From NCBI RefSeq assembly GCF_005503145.1, contig NZ_SCNV01000001.1, forward strand, positions 248,001 through 312,000: DNA of 64,000 nt, in the 5' to 3' direction. The notes below the pieces were generated by a model. That model did not search any database, was not told the origin of the DNA, and worked only from the letters and a program-made list of their open reading frames with translations. Origin of the DNA: Burkholderia sp. 4M9327F10 (GTDB lineage Bacteria; Pseudomonadota; Gammaproteobacteria; Burkholderiales; Burkholderiaceae). A program made the translations under genes and the position numbers. Below, one piece after another: positions 43,528 through 53,206 of this stretch (within the stretch, counting starts at the first letter, position 1; the number at the start of each line of letters is the position of its first letter).

Positions 43528-44289
43528 TCAGCCACCCACCTTCGGCAACCACGCCAACGGATCGACCGGATGTCCGTCCTGGCGCACCTCGAACTGGATC
43601 GAGCCGACCCCGCGGCTATCCGCGCCCACCTCGCCAATCGTCTGGCCTTGCGCGACCGCGTCGCCCTCCTTGACGAGCAAGGTGCTGTTCTGGCCATACG
43701 CCGTGATCAGCGAGTCGTTGTGTTTGATGATGATGAGCGGGCCATAGGCCTCGATCCCGCTGCCGGCGTACACGACGCGCCCGGCTGCCGCGGCCTTGAC
43801 CGGATCGCCGATCCGCCCGCCGATCACGATGCCCTTGGTGCTGCCCGCCACGAAGGGTTTGAGCACGGGACCGCGCAGCGGCCACATCAATGCGCCCTGT
43901 TGCGCAACCGCGCCCGCGCCAGGCGTACCGGGAGCGCCAGGCGTACCGGGCGCTCCCGGCGCGCCGGCCACGGCCGGCGGCGGCGCCACCCGCAGCACCT
44001 GCCCCACCGTCACGCTGGCGTTCGGCGTAAGGCCGTTCCAGCGCGCCACATCCTGCGGGCGCTGGCCGTAAGCAGCCGCGATACCCGGCAAGGTGTCACC
44101 GGGGTTGACGCGGTAGTAGCCGGCCGCCACCGGCCCCGTCGCCGCGGCGTTCGTCTGATAGCCGCCCGGCGCATTGGAATAGGATTCGGGGGTCGAGCTC
44201 CACGGCGTAAGCGTGCAACCGCTGAACGCGGCCGCGAACAACACGGCCATCAGAACCTGCGAAGCGACACGATAGGACTTTTTTGTCAT
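43528..44289 (-). CDS. NlpD-like LysM/LytM lipoprotein, probably catalytically inactive
   Basis: 253 residues from ATG 44289. Seen: signal peptide with lipobox FSGC, a LysM domain (YYRVNPGDTLPGIAAAYG to QVLRVAPP) that binds peptidoglycan, a collagen-like Gly-Ala-Pro repeat (GAPGAPGTPGAPGTPG), then a LytM/M23 domain (KGIVIGGRIGDPVKAAAAG, GPLIIIKHNDSLITAYG, VGSIQFEVRQDG). Active M23 enzymes have HxxxD and HxH; here these read GIVIGGRIG and IQFEV, so the zinc ligands are missing. This is the NlpD/EnvC pattern: an activator of cell-division amidases. High GC and core location. Confidence 0.87.
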   Translation of the reverse strand: MTKKSYRVASQVLMAVLFAAAFSGCTLTPWSSTPESYSNAPGGYQTNAAATGPVAAGYYRVNPGDTLPGIAAAYGQRPQDVARWNGLTPNASVTVGQVLRVAPPPAVAGAPGAPGTPGAPGTPGAGAVAQQGALMWPLRGPVLKPFVAGSTKGIVIGGRIGDPVKAAAAGRVVYAGSGIEAYGPLIIIKHNDSLITAYGQNSTLLVKEGDAVAQGQTIGEVGADSRGVGSIQFEVRQDGHPVDPLAWLPKVGG

Positions 44290-44603
44290 CTGATAATCCT
44301 CGACACGTGAGTCAATCAATCTTCAAGCGTCTGAAATAAGTCAGCCTTTACGCCAGCAGAAAGCGGGCCTGCGAGGCGGCACTTGTGCAGCGCAGCAACC
44401 CAACCCGCCCGGCCAATCCGCTCGCGCCATTATAGGGGGCGATGCCTGCCGGACACGCCGCCCGGGGGTGCGGGCGGCGGCTATCGCCATTAGTGTGACC
44501 ATTGATTGCAACCGGCATCGCCTCGCCTATACTGGGTCTTGCTGACGCAAGGTACAGCAGGCGAACCGCTCGCCGCCATGGACTGTCCGTGAGGAGCTCG
44601 GGG
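44290..44603. other. Divergent intergenic region, NlpD-like / small protein
   Basis: About 310 bp with no supported gene. It should carry the promoters of the two divergent genes. The plus-strand gene has a good GAGGAG ribosome site near 44591. No terminator or RNA motif was recognised. Confidence 0.45.
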
Positions 44604-44924
44604 ATGAACAAAGCCACGTTTCTGGCCGTGCAGTTAAACGTTGAAGATGTCACCGCATCCCCGGGTTTGGTCGAGCTGCTCAATACCCACCTTGTGTTCG
44701 CAGCGGACGTCGCCGAAGCCGCCGACGCCCTGGTTCAGCTTGCCAGCATTGCCCGGCTGGCGAGCGGTGTTGAGGCGAGCGTGGAGATTCCCGCGCTGGC
44801 CCTCGAGCGCTTGCGCGAAGCGCTCGACAACCTGAGCGGCTACGACGAGTCGTGGCTGCTTGCGCTCGAACCGAGCAGCGAACTGTTCGACGACATCGCG
44901 CGTCGGCATCGCACGTTGCACTAG
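44604..44924 (+). CDS. Conserved hypothetical protein
   Basis: 106 residues from ATG 44604 behind GAGGAGCTCGGGG. Seen: FLAVQLNVEDVTASPGLVEL, LVQLASIARLASGVEASVEI, ERLREALDNLSGYDE: helical, acidic, no cysteine, signal peptide or membrane segment. Similar small proteins occur in Burkholderia, with no known role. It precedes the DUF2968 gene on the same strand by 136 bp. Confidence 0.6.
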   Translation: MNKATFLAVQLNVEDVTASPGLVELLNTHLVFAADVAEAADALVQLASIARLASGVEASVEIPALALERLREALDNLSGYDESWLLALEPSSELFDDIARRHRTLH

Positions 44925-45060
44925 CTGCACTGCTGCGGGTTGGCGGCGCTGCCGCCTCACCCCTTCGCTTTCGTTCACCGCACGCACCGCCTTGCGGCCC
45001 GGCATGCTCCACCGTCGGCGCCGCCTGGCGGTACCGGGCGAGTCACTCTGAGGAACTGCC

Positions 45061-45804
45061 GTGAAAAGTCTCCTGAACCGACGCAGTGCATTGCTTGCCA
45101 ATGGCCCCTCCCACCTCGTCCAGGTGGCCCACGACAATACAGCCTCGCCGCAGGATGAGCCACCCGCCCAGCTTGCCGCGGCACAGGCCAGCGCCGCCGT
45201 GCATGCGGAGCCGGCCGAACCCGCCCGGCCCGTCACCACCTTGCGGCCGGTACCGGTGGTGCCCTCGCAAGTGAGCGGGCGGGCCGTGCAGATGGCCGAC
45301 ACCACGGAAGTGGAATGGCTGGCCGAGGAAGAAGCCTTGACGCCGTTCCGCGTATTCCGAACTTTCGACTACTCGGTGAGCCTGTTGTTCCACGCGCGTG
45401 AACTGACGTATTACGTGGCGCTGTATCAGGACGGCACGCTGTGGCGCGCCCTGAAAGCGGCGGATCTGGACGCCGCCGAGGCCGCTTTCCATCACTTCGA
45501 GGAGCAGGCCACGCGCCTGTCCGAGGGTGAGACGCGCCGCGCCCAACTGGCGGCGCAAAACGAGCAACTGGCGCGGATGATCGCGCAGTCGGAGTCCCAG
45601 GCGGAGCGCCTGCGCTGCGACCTGCAACGCAACGCGACCCAGGAGCAGGCAGTGAGCGGCCGGCAGCATCAGGTGCGCAAGGAAGTCGCGCAACTGGAGG
45701 CGCAGCGCGTGGCGGCGCAAGCGCAATTGAACAAGGCGCACCGGCAGATTCATCAGCTCAACCTGACGAGCAATGAAGGCGTGCCGCATCTTCCGGGGCG
45801 CTGA
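45061..45804 (+). CDS. DUF2968 domain protein
   Basis: 247 residues from GTG 45061, which has a GAGGAA site. Seen: an Ala/Pro-rich N-terminus, then the DUF2968 core (FRVFRTFDYSVSLLFHAREL, YVALYQDGTLWRALKAAD, AAFHHFEEQATRLSEGE) and a long C-terminal coiled coil (AQNEQLARMIAQSESQAERL, AQLEAQRVAAQAQLNKAHRQ). The family is restricted to Burkholderia and relatives and has no known function. No clear signal peptide. Confidence 0.88.
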   Translation: MKSLLNRRSALLANGPSHLVQVAHDNTASPQDEPPAQLAAAQASAAVHAEPAEPARPVTTLRPVPVVPSQVSGRAVQMADTTEVEWLAEEEALTPFRVFRTFDYSVSLLFHARELTYYVALYQDGTLWRALKAADLDAAEAAFHHFEEQATRLSEGETRRAQLAAQNEQLARMIAQSESQAERLRCDLQRNATQEQAVSGRQHQVRKEVAQLEAQRVAAQAQLNKAHRQIHQLNLTSNEGVPHLPGR

Positions 45805-45884
45805 GTTGACCTGAGTCGACCTGAGCTGAGCCGGATTGATCCGAGCTGAGCTGAACACCGGCCTCAGGCAACGCTTCGCCGTGC

Positions 45885-45928
45885 AAAAAACAGCCCGGTC
45901 CACCCCTCTGAGAGGTGGACCGGGCTGT
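45885..45928 (-). terminator. Strong intrinsic terminator of gnd
   Basis: On the minus strand ACAGCCCGGTCCACC (45928-45914) pairs perfectly with GGTGGACCGGGCTGT (45904-45890) over a 9-base loop, and TTTTTT follows at once. It sits about 60 bp after the gnd stop. Confidence 0.92.
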
Positions 45929-45986
45929 CTGTCTGGCGAAACGGGCTTACTGCGCCCTGAAGCTTCAGCCTTCTGCGGTGCGGCGC

Positions 45987-47396
45987 TTAGGACCAGTTGG
46001 CGTGGAAGCTACCCGGCTTGTCGGTACGCTCGAACGTATGCGCACCGAAGAAATCGCGCTGCGCCTGCACGAGGTTGGCGGGCAGACGCTCGGAGCGATA
46101 CGCGTCGAAATACGCCACCGCCGATGCGAACGCCGGCACCGGCACACCGGCCTTGACCGCGGCGATCACCACATCGCGCAGCGCCGCCTGATAGTTCGAG
46201 GCGATGTCATTGAAGTACGGATCGAGCAGCAGGTTGGCGATCGCCTTGTCCTTGGTGTAGGCGTCGGTAATCTTCTGCAGGAAGCGGGCGCGGATAATGC
46301 AGCCGGCCCGGAAGATCTTCGCGATCGTGCCGAAATCGAGGTCCCATTTGTACTCGGCAGAAGCGGCCCGCAACTGCGCGAAGCCCTGTGCGTACGAGAT
46401 CACCTTGCTGAAGTACAGCGCGCGGCGCACCGACTCGATAAAGGCGGCCCGCTCGCCCTCGAACGCCTTGACGGCCGGCCCCTGGATGACCTTGCTCGCG
46501 GCGACGCGCTCGGTTTTCAGCGACGAGAGCACGCGCGCAAACACCGACTCGGTAATCAGCGGCAGCGGCACGCCGAGATCGAGCGCGTTCTGGCTGGTCC
46601 ACTTGCCGGTGCCCTTTTGCGCTGCGCGGTCGAGGATCACATCCACCAGATCCTTGCCGGTCTCGTCGTCCTTCTTGCTGAAAATCTTCGAGGTAATTTC
46701 GATCAGATAGCTGTCGAGTTCGCCCTTGTTCCACTCTGTATAAACCGCGCCAAGTTCCTCGTTCGAGAGACCCACCACCTGCTTGAGCACCGAATAGCTT
46801 TCGGCGATCAGTTGCATGTCGCCGTACTCGATGCCGTTATGCACCATTTTCACGAAGTGGCCGGCGCCATCCGGGCCCATATAGGCCACACAGGGCTCGC
46901 CGTCCGGCGCCTTGGCGGCGATTTCCGTGAGGATCGGCGCCACCAGGTCGTATGCGTCGCGCTGGCCGCCGGGCATGATCGACGGGCCTTTCAGCGCGCC
47001 TTCCTCACCGCCCGAGACACCCGTGCCGATGAAATGCAGGCCGGCCTTGGCCAGTTCCTGGTTGCGGCGGATCGTGTCGGTGAAATGCGTGTTGCCGCCG
47101 TCGATCAGGATGTCGCCCTTGTCCAGCAAGGGTTTGAGCGAAGCGATGGTGGCGTCGGTCGGCTCGCCGGCCTTGACCATCATGAGAATGCGGCGCGGCT
47201 TTTCCAGCGACTCGACGAACTCTTCGAGCGTGAAGGTCGGCACCAGCTTACGGTCAGGAAACTCTGCGATCAGTTCATCGGTTTTCTCGCGGCTGCGGTT
47301 GTACACAGACACCGCATGGCCGCGGCTCTCGATGTTGAGTGCCAGATTGCGGCCCATGACCGCTAGCCCCACTACGCCGATTGTCTGTTTGCCCAT
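45987..47396 (-). CDS. gnd: 6-phosphogluconate dehydrogenase, decarboxylating
   Basis: 469 residues from ATG 47396, the exact family length. Converts 6-phosphogluconate and NADP+ into ribulose 5-phosphate, CO2 and NADPH in the oxidative pentose phosphate pathway. Seen: NADP-binding [47 protein letters not shown], and [20 protein letters not shown] with the catalytic Lys and substrate-binding residues. It ends with the terminator at 45885-45928. Confidence 0.97.
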   Translation of the reverse strand: MGKQTIGVVGLAVMGRNLALNIESRGHAVSVYNRSREKTDELIAEFPDRKLVPTFTLEEFVESLEKPRRILMMVKAGEPTDATIASLKPLLDKGDILIDGGNTHFTDTIRRNQELAKAGLHFIGTGVSGGEEGALKGPSIMPGGQRDAYDLVAPILTEIAAKAPDGEPCVAYMGPDGAGHFVKMVHNGIEYGDMQLIAESYSVLKQVVGLSNEELGAVYTEWNKGELDSYLIEITSKIFSKKDDETGKDLVDVILDRAAQKGTGKWTSQNALDLGVPLPLITESVFARVLSSLKTERVAASKVIQGPAVKAFEGERAAFIESVRRALYFSKVISYAQGFAQLRAASAEYKWDLDFGTIAKIFRAGCIIRARFLQKITDAYTKDKAIANLLLDPYFNDIASNYQAALRDVVIAAVKAGVPVPAFASAVAYFDAYRSERLPANLVQAQRDFFGAHTFERTDKPGSFHANWS

Positions 47397-47579
47397 TTGA
47401 ATTCTCCAGATTCCGAAATGTCGAGACGCCGCGCCGCAAAAACCGTTGGCGGGGCGTCGAGGATGAAAGCATAAAAGAAATGTCTGATTGCCGCTTGTTT
47501 GCGCGCGGCCCGAATGGCCGGCACGCGCCTGCTGTCTGCCCGCCCGGCGTGCGAATACCCTTGAGACCCGCCCGGCGCG

Positions 47580-48197
47580 CTAGCGTTTCGTCAGCACCAG
47601 GCTGAAATTATTAGCGGGCATCGCGACCGGCTCGCCGAACCCGAAACCATGCGCCTCGCCCAGGGCCACCACGGTCTCCATGTCGCGCACGCCCCATGCG
47701 GGATTGCGGCTGCGCAACTGCTGGTCGAACGCTTCGTTGCTCGGCGCCGTGTGCGCCCCGTGACGCCGGTACGGCCCGTACAGATACAGTACACCCCCGC
47801 TGCCCAGCAGGCGCTGCGCACCGGCGAATAATGCCTGTGTGGCGCTCCAGGGGGAAATATGAATCATGTTGATGCAGACCAGCGCTTGCGCTGCATCAAT
47901 GCCCCACGGCGTGCGCTCGACGTCCAGTTCGAGCGGCGCCCGCACGTTGGCAAGGCCGGCGTGAGCCGTCCATGCGGCAATCGAGGCGCGCGCCTCGGCG
48001 TCGGGGTCGCTCGGCTGCCAGCTCAGTTCAGGCAGCGCCGCCGCGAAGTGGATAACGTGCTGGCCGGTGCCGCTGGCAATTTCGAGCACGAGGCCGCTGG
48101 CCGGCAGCACGCCGCGCAGCACTTCGAGAATCAGCGCGCGATTGCGTTCGGCGGCGGGGGCGTGCTGGCGCAGCGCGGGATTAGAGGGATGGGGCAT
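47580..48197 (-). CDS. DUF938 SAM-dependent methyltransferase-like protein
   Basis: 205 residues. Seen: motif I LEIASGTGQHVIHFA, the acidic QPSDPDAEARASI, INMIHISPWSATQALFAGA, and the DUF938 end YGPYRRHGAHTAPSNEAFD to DMETVVALGEAHGF. A Rossmann methyltransferase fold with an unidentified substrate. It abuts the PPOX gene (the stop of one and the start of the other meet at 48197/48198), so they form one operon. Confidence 0.9.
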   Translation of the reverse strand: MPHPSNPALRQHAPAAERNRALILEVLRGVLPASGLVLEIASGTGQHVIHFAAALPELSWQPSDPDAEARASIAAWTAHAGLANVRAPLELDVERTPWGIDAAQALVCINMIHISPWSATQALFAGAQRLLGSGGVLYLYGPYRRHGAHTAPSNEAFDQQLRSRNPAWGVRDMETVVALGEAHGFGFGEPVAMPANNFSLVLTKR

Positions 48198-48803
48198 TTA
48201 GTAGAGGCTCGTGCGCATTCTCTCGACCAGCTCGATATCGTACGCGACGGCGTCGAAGGTCTCGCCGTTCAGGCGCCTGTGGATGGCCCCGGCGCTCGGC
48301 AGACGCGAGCGTTCTACGTGGCGCGTGGGATCCCACAATCTGGAGCGGGCCAGCGCCTTCGAGCAGTGGAAATACACCGCGTCGACGTCGACCAGCAGCA
48401 CCGTGCGCGGCAGCTTGCCGTCGACGGCGAAGCTTTCCAGCAGCGCCGCGTCGGCGGAAATCCGGCCGCGGCCATTGACCCGCAGCGTTTCGCCGACGCC
48501 CGGCACCACGAACAGCAGCGCCAGATGCGGGTTGGCGATGATGTTGCGCAGGCTGTCGATGCGGTTGTTGCCGACCCGGTCGGGAAGCGCCAGCGTGCGC
48601 TCGTCGATGATGCGCACGAAACCCGGCGCGTCGCCGCGCGGCGAGCAATCGAGCCCTTCCGGCCCCGACGTGGCCAGCACGACGAACGGCGCGAATTCGA
48701 TAAACGCGCGGTAGTCCTCGTTGACGTACGGAATTTCCTTGCGCAGCGAGCGTTCGTGCGGCTCGCCGTAGAGCTTCTCGAGTTGTTCGATGGTGGTCAG
48801 CAT
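48198..48803 (-). CDS. PPOX-class FMN-binding flavoprotein (MSMEG_1061-like)
   Basis: 201 residues. Seen: the split-barrel pyridoxamine-oxidase-like fold with PFVVLATSGPEGLDCSPRGD, RTLALPDRVGNNRIDSLRNI and HLALLFVVPGVGETLRVNGR. Members reduce or bind FMN; the substrate of this subgroup is unknown. First gene of a pair with the DUF938 gene and 18 bp after the sirtuin gene stop. Confidence 0.9.
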   Translation of the reverse strand: MLTTIEQLEKLYGEPHERSLRKEIPYVNEDYRAFIEFAPFVVLATSGPEGLDCSPRGDAPGFVRIIDERTLALPDRVGNNRIDSLRNIIANPHLALLFVVPGVGETLRVNGRGRISADAALLESFAVDGKLPRTVLLVDVDAVYFHCSKALARSRLWDPTRHVERSRLPSAGAIHRRLNGETFDAVAYDIELVERMRTSLY

Positions 48804-48821
48804 AGATATTCCTGGGTTGTC

Positions 48822-49679
48822 TCAGTCAGGCGCAAGACGCGCGGCCAGTCCGGTCAAGGTTTCGGCGCACGGCGCCGCCACTTTCAGCGCCAGCAGCGGA
48901 TCGGCGCGCGTGCGGCCGAGATTGATCGCGGCCACGGGCTTGCCCATCTTTTGCGCCCACACGCAGAAACGGTAGCCCGAATACACCATCAGCGACGAAC
49001 CAACCACCAGCATCGCATCCGCCGCTTCCAGCGCGCGGCTGGCGTCGTCGACGGTCGTGCGCGGCACGTTTTCGCCGAAGAACACCACCGCAGGCTTCAG
49101 CAAGCCGCCGCACGCCGGACAGGCCGGAATGCGAAAGCCGCCCAGATCGTGCCATTCGAGGTGGGCGTCGCCATCGGCGGCGGGCTCGGCGGCCACCTCG
49201 AGCAAGGCGGGGTTGTCGGCTTCGAGGATCTGCTGGATCGTGGCGCGGGCATGCCGCGTGCCGCAATCGAGACAGGTCACGGCGCCGATACTGCCGTGCA
49301 GTTCGATCACGTTGCCGCTGCCGGCACGCTGATGCAGGCCGTCGACATTCTGCGTCACGAGCGCCGGCACATGCCGGGCGGCCTCGAGCCGCGCCAGCGC
49401 CCGGTGCGCGGCGTTCGGCTGAGCCTGCGCAACCACCGGCCAGCCGATCATGCTGCGCGCCCAGTAGCGTTGACGCGACGCCAGCGAGCCGAGGAACTCC
49501 TGCAGGGTGATCGGCGGCGAGCGCTTCCACTCGCCGTTTTCGTCGCGATAGCCGGGAATGCCGGAGTCCGTGCTGATCCCGGCGCCGGACAGCACGAACA
49601 GATGCGGATGGCGCTGCACAAAGTCATGCAGTGCCTCCAATGCGGGCGTTTCAACGAGGGCGGGCTGAAGATCGGTCAT
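48822..49679 (-). CDS. Sir2-family NAD-dependent protein deacylase
   Basis: 285 residues from ATG 49679. Seen: GAGISTDSGIPGYRDENGEW (NAD binding), TQNVDGLHQRAGSGNVIELHG with the catalytic His, two CxxC pairs (CLDCG and CPACG) that bind zinc, and VVGSSLMVYSGYRFC. It uses NAD+ to remove acyl groups from lysines. Class: between SIRT4-like and bacterial CobB. Its ATG overlaps the stop of the oxidoreductase-like gene (ATGA). The open frame upstream of 49679 is the shadow of that gene. Confidence 0.93.
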   Translation of the reverse strand: MTDLQPALVETPALEALHDFVQRHPHLFVLSGAGISTDSGIPGYRDENGEWKRSPPITLQEFLGSLASRQRYWARSMIGWPVVAQAQPNAAHRALARLEAARHVPALVTQNVDGLHQRAGSGNVIELHGSIGAVTCLDCGTRHARATIQQILEADNPALLEVAAEPAADGDAHLEWHDLGGFRIPACPACGGLLKPAVVFFGENVPRTTVDDASRALEAADAMLVVGSSLMVYSGYRFCVWAQKMGKPVAAINLGRTRADPLLALKVAAPCAETLTGLAARLAPD

Positions 49680-49885
49680 GGGCGGGGGCGGCGCGCCTGC
49701 CATTCGGCGAGCGCCACATGATAGCGCTCGAGCGCTTCATCGTAGAGATCGAACACACAGGGATGGCAGCCGCTATGACAGCAGTCGTCCAGACCGGGCC
49801 GCACTGGCGGCACCGGGGCGGGGTCGTCGAGCAGGTCGGGCTGCGGTTTGGCGCGCAGTTTGCCCTTCGGCAAAGCTTGAGGCAC
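49676..49885 (-). CDS. Oxidoreductase-like small cysteine-rich protein
   Basis: About 69 residues if translation starts at GTG 49885; other GTG starts further upstream, to 50011, are possible and the start is unsure. Seen: the DDCCHSGCHPCVFDLYDEAL motif, the signature of the oxidoreductase-like family (PF09791), where the cysteines are thought to bind metal or a cofactor. The stop overlaps the sirtuin start, so both are translated together. Function unknown. Confidence 0.7.
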   Translation of the reverse strand: MPQALPKGKLRAKPQPDLLDDPAPVPPVRPGLDDCCHSGCHPCVFDLYDEALERYHVALAEWQARRPRP

Positions 49886-49994
49886 GGCTACATCCGGGTG
49901 ACATGGGCCAATCAGTATAAGTTGATCCGGCCCGCCGCGCGCAGCGCGAACGGTGAGCCCCCGTTTCGCGACGCGACACCGCGCTCCCCTCCCC

Positions 49995-50753
49995 TCAGCC
50001 GCGCCCCACAAACGGCATCTTGCTCGCCATGATGGTCATGAACTGCACATTGGCCGAGAGCGGCAGATCCGCCATATGCAAGACAGCGTCCGCGACCAGT
50101 TCGACATCCATCAGCGGCTCGACCGCGATCTCACCGTTGGCCTGCGGCACGCCACGCGCCATCCGCGCGGCCATTTCGGTGGCGGCGTTGCCGATGTCGA
50201 TCTGGCCACAGCAGATATCGTAAGGGCGGCCATCGAGCGAGACCGATTTGGTCAGCCCGGTGATGGCGTGCTTGGTCGACGTGTACGCGATGCTGTTGGG
50301 CCGCGGCGCGTGCGCCGAGATCGAGCCGTTGTTGATGATGCGGCCGCCGCGCGGCGTCTGCGTTTTCATCAAGCCGAAGGCCGCGCGGGTGCAGAGAAAC
50401 ACCCCGGTCAGGTTGGTGTCGACCACCGCGCGCCAGTCTTCGACGCTGAGCTCGTCGATCTCGACGGGCGGAGCATTGCGGCCGGCGTTGTTGAACAGCA
50501 CATCGAGGCGGCCGTAACGCTCGCGGATTGCCTCGAACAGAGCGGCGACGCTCGCGGCATCGCTCACGTCACACGCGTGCGCGAGCGCTTCTTCGCCGCG
50601 CTGCCGCGCCTCGTCGGCGAGCGCATCGAGCGGCGCCTGGCGGCGCCCTGTGAGCACCACGGTATAGCCATGCGCGAGCAGCCTGCGCGCCGTCGCGAGC
50701 CCGATGCCGCTGCCCGCGCCGGTTACCAGCGCGATCTTGTTGATTGCCGTCAC
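49995..50753 (-). CDS. Short-chain dehydrogenase/reductase (SDR)
   Basis: 252 residues from GTG 50753, which has an AAGGAGA site. Seen: NAD(P)-binding [25 protein letters not shown], catalytic NNGSISAH Ser and the YTSTK Tyr/Lys near 157. A classical SDR; the substrate is unknown. The frame could be read from 50789, but the ribosome site decides for GTG 50753. Confidence 0.93.
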   Translation of the reverse strand: MTAINKIALVTGAGSGIGLATARRLLAHGYTVVLTGRRQAPLDALADEARQRGEEALAHACDVSDAASVAALFEAIRERYGRLDVLFNNAGRNAPPVEIDELSVEDWRAVVDTNLTGVFLCTRAAFGLMKTQTPRGGRIINNGSISAHAPRPNSIAYTSTKHAITGLTKSVSLDGRPYDICCGQIDIGNAATEMAARMARGVPQANGEIAVEPLMDVELVADAVLHMADLPLSANVQFMTIMASKMPFVGRG

Positions 50754-50862
50754 AACGTGTCTCCTTGCGGATAAGCAGTACGTCCGCAACGTACCACGTC
50801 TGCGTTCCGGCGGCAGCGAAGCGCACCGGCCCGTTGCGCGCCGGCAAACACGGCAGACACGC

Positions 50863-52839
50863 TCAGCCCACGTTCATCGGCAACAGCACCATCTGCCTGC
50901 CCTGCTGATGCAGACGGGTCTGGATTTCGACGGGCGTCTGGTTATGCAGCCACGCGGTCAGGAAGTTGACCCGCTTGAAGATCAGCTTGCTGGCAAAGCA
51001 GACGCTGTTCGGAAACTCGTCCATGGTCGCGTCGGCAAGCTTCATAAACTCGATCACCGGGTGCGTGCCGAAGGCGATCCGCGAATCGGCTGCAATGCCA
51101 TGCTGGCGGCAGAAACCGACGTAGTACGCAAGCGATGCCCCAATGGTCTGCTGCAAGCGCTGCAGGTGCTCTTCACCTTCGTAGCTCTTGGCATCCACCT
51201 CACCGACGGCGAGAAAGATGATGCTCTTGAAGTGGCCGGGAAACAGCCGGTTGACCCACAGCAGCGCATGCATGCTGGCACCGCGGTGCTTGCCCACCAG
51301 CAGGATGGCGGTTGGCCGCGAGGGATCGGGCTTGAGCAGCGCCGCGTCCTCCTGCGCCGCCACCGGCGGCGCGCCGGCAAACAATGCATCCTCCTTGGCG
51401 AGCTGCGCACGCGTATCGCTGTAATGCCGCTTGATAAGAAAGCACAGTGCAATCACAGCGCTCGTCACCAGCACGGTCAGCCAGCCGCCTTCAGTGAATT
51501 TCTCGATCAAGGTAATCACGAGCACCGCGCTGGTCACTGACAGCCCGAATGCGGACAGCACGAAGTGCCGCACCCATCCCGGCCCATCCTTGCGATGCTT
51601 CCACCAGTAGGTGCACAAACCCAGCAACGACATGCTGAATGTCAGAAACACGTTGATGCTGTACAGCACCACGAGGACGTCCACGTTGCCATGCGTCCAG
51701 ATCAGGATGGCGAGACTGGAGACCCCCATCACGACAATGCCGTTCTGCCGCACGAGGCGCGTCGACAGATCGCGGAAATGCCGCGGCACCCAGGAATCGC
51801 CGGCCATGTTCGAGAGCACCGCCGGACCGTCGAGAAAGCCGGTCTGCGCACCGACCAGCAGCAGACCCGCTTCGAAGGCGAGTACGGCGGCCAGCAGTGC
51901 ATGACGCGCGAACGCCGAGCCGAGACCGAGATGGTCGATCACACTGCCGAACACCACGGCGTTGAGCGTCTGCCCTTCGACCGGCGTGGCATGCCAGAGC
52001 ATGTAGAGCAGGATGATGCCACCAGCGGTAAACGCCAGCGACGAGGCCATGTAGAACATCGTGGTCTTGCCGGCCGGCACGCGCGGTTCGGCCAGCATGT
52101 TGACGTTGTTCGACACCGCCTCGAGACCGGTATAGGTCCCGCCGCCCAGCGAGAACGCGCGCATCAGGAGCGCGACGACCACCACCGGCCCGAACGCATG
52201 CGACATGCTATGCGCTTCGCCAACGGCGTTGGGGACCACATGGACCAGATTGCTGCCATGCACGGCCACGCCATAGACGATCAGCCCCAGGTGCAGAACG
52301 ACAAAGCCCATGAAAATCGGCAGCAGGACGATGATGGATTCCCGCATGCCGCGAAAGTTGAGACCGGTCATCAGCACGATCAGGATCAGTTCGGTCGCGA
52401 GCTTGAATTCCTGCGCACTCACCGGCAACAGGCTGAAGAACGCATCGACACCACTTGCGAGCGAGGTCGCTACCGTCAGCACATAGTCGACCAGCAATGC
52501 CGCGCCGGACACGAGGCCCGGACGTGGCCCAAGCAGCGCCGTCGCCACCCGGTAGCCCCCGCCGCCGGTCGGAAACAGCTCGATCACCTGGTTGTAGCCG
52601 AGCGCAATGATGAACACGGTCGCCGCGGTGGCAATGGCGAGGAACAGCGCCAGCTGGGTGTGCTGGCCGAGCGCGAGAAACGCCTCTTCCGGCCCGTAGC
52701 ACGAGGAAGACAAACCATCGGCGCCGAGTCCCACCCACGCGAGTATCGGCGTGACCGCAATGGCATGGCGAGTACGGGGATCGAGCGGGTCGAGAGGCTT
52801 GCCGAAGAGTAGTTGCCACATCCTGTTCACTGCTGTCAT
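50863..52839 (-). CDS. APC-family permease, KimA-like (potassium/amino acid)
   Basis: 658 residues. Seen: 12 helices in the first 480 residues ([20 protein letters not shown] in helix 1, [38 protein letters not shown]), then a soluble C-terminal domain resembling a universal-stress-type fold ([20 protein letters not shown]). The layout is that of KimA/YdaO, a K+/H+ symporter in Bacillus, and of related amino-acid transporters. The substrate is not fixed. Start ATG 52839. Confidence 0.85.
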   Translation of the reverse strand: MTAVNRMWQLLFGKPLDPLDPRTRHAIAVTPILAWVGLGADGLSSSCYGPEEAFLALGQHTQLALFLAIATAATVFIIALGYNQVIELFPTGGGGYRVATALLGPRPGLVSGAALLVDYVLTVATSLASGVDAFFSLLPVSAQEFKLATELILIVLMTGLNFRGMRESIIVLLPIFMGFVVLHLGLIVYGVAVHGSNLVHVVPNAVGEAHSMSHAFGPVVVVALLMRAFSLGGGTYTGLEAVSNNVNMLAEPRVPAGKTTMFYMASSLAFTAGGIILLYMLWHATPVEGQTLNAVVFGSVIDHLGLGSAFARHALLAAVLAFEAGLLLVGAQTGFLDGPAVLSNMAGDSWVPRHFRDLSTRLVRQNGIVVMGVSSLAILIWTHGNVDVLVVLYSINVFLTFSMSLLGLCTYWWKHRKDGPGWVRHFVLSAFGLSVTSAVLVITLIEKFTEGGWLTVLVTSAVIALCFLIKRHYSDTRAQLAKEDALFAGAPPVAAQEDAALLKPDPSRPTAILLVGKHRGASMHALLWVNRLFPGHFKSIIFLAVGEVDAKSYEGEEHLQRLQQTIGASLAYYVGFCRQHGIAADSRIAFGTHPVIEFMKLADATMDEFPNSVCFASKLIFKRVNFLTAWLHNQTPVEIQTRLHQQGRQMVLLPMNVG

Positions 52840-53206
52840 GGCGTCTCCAGGCGAGAGTGATCGTCGGTGTTCTTCGCACTCGAAATGTAGGGCAGTTATC
52901 GGCCGTGTGCCAGTCGGCGTTACCCCAAACGCTTAAAAAGCCGCTATGCCGCCCGCCCAGACATGAGATTGCGTTGCGTCGAGCGCACGAGCCTTTCAAC
53001 TCAATTTCAATTCGCCCTCCCAGGCGTACCCAAGCATGTCCAGTTGTGCCGCCGCGCGTGTGACTTCGCCACACAGGCAGTAATCCGTCATTGCGGAAAC
53101 AATTTGTTATGTTATAACATCTCACAATTCACGCGCCGGGCCGGCCTCCACGACGAAGCCCACTGTCCGGCCCGGCAAGAGGATCTACCACCCGCACAAC
53201 AAAAAC
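52840..53206. other. Divergent intergenic region before the TonB receptor
   Basis: About 370 bp between the APC permease and the TonB receptor. It has one clear regulatory element, the 12-bp palindrome at 53109. Short frames crossing it have no family match. Confidence 0.5.
53109..53120. promoter_or_regulatory. Perfect palindrome ATGTTATAACAT, Zur-box-like
   Basis: ATGTTATAACAT is its own reverse complement and stands 86 bp before the TonB receptor start, in an otherwise GC-rich region. Known: zinc-uptake regulator (Zur) sites in proteobacteria carry a GTTATA-TATAAC type core (TGTTATAACAT). The neighbouring gene encodes a TonB receptor with its own ExbB, ExbD and TonB, the kind of system that Zur controls. 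Inference: zinc-responsive repression. Confidence 0.55.

Noticed and set aside
45885..45928. The gnd terminator hairpin as a possible bidirectional terminator for the DUF2968 gene
   Set aside because: On the plus strand it is followed by CTGTCTGG rather than a T-run, so only the minus-strand call is supported.
47859..49721. 620-codon plus-strand frame across DUF938, PPOX and sirtuin genes
   Set aside because: It spans three well-supported minus-strand genes and has the composition of an antisense frame.
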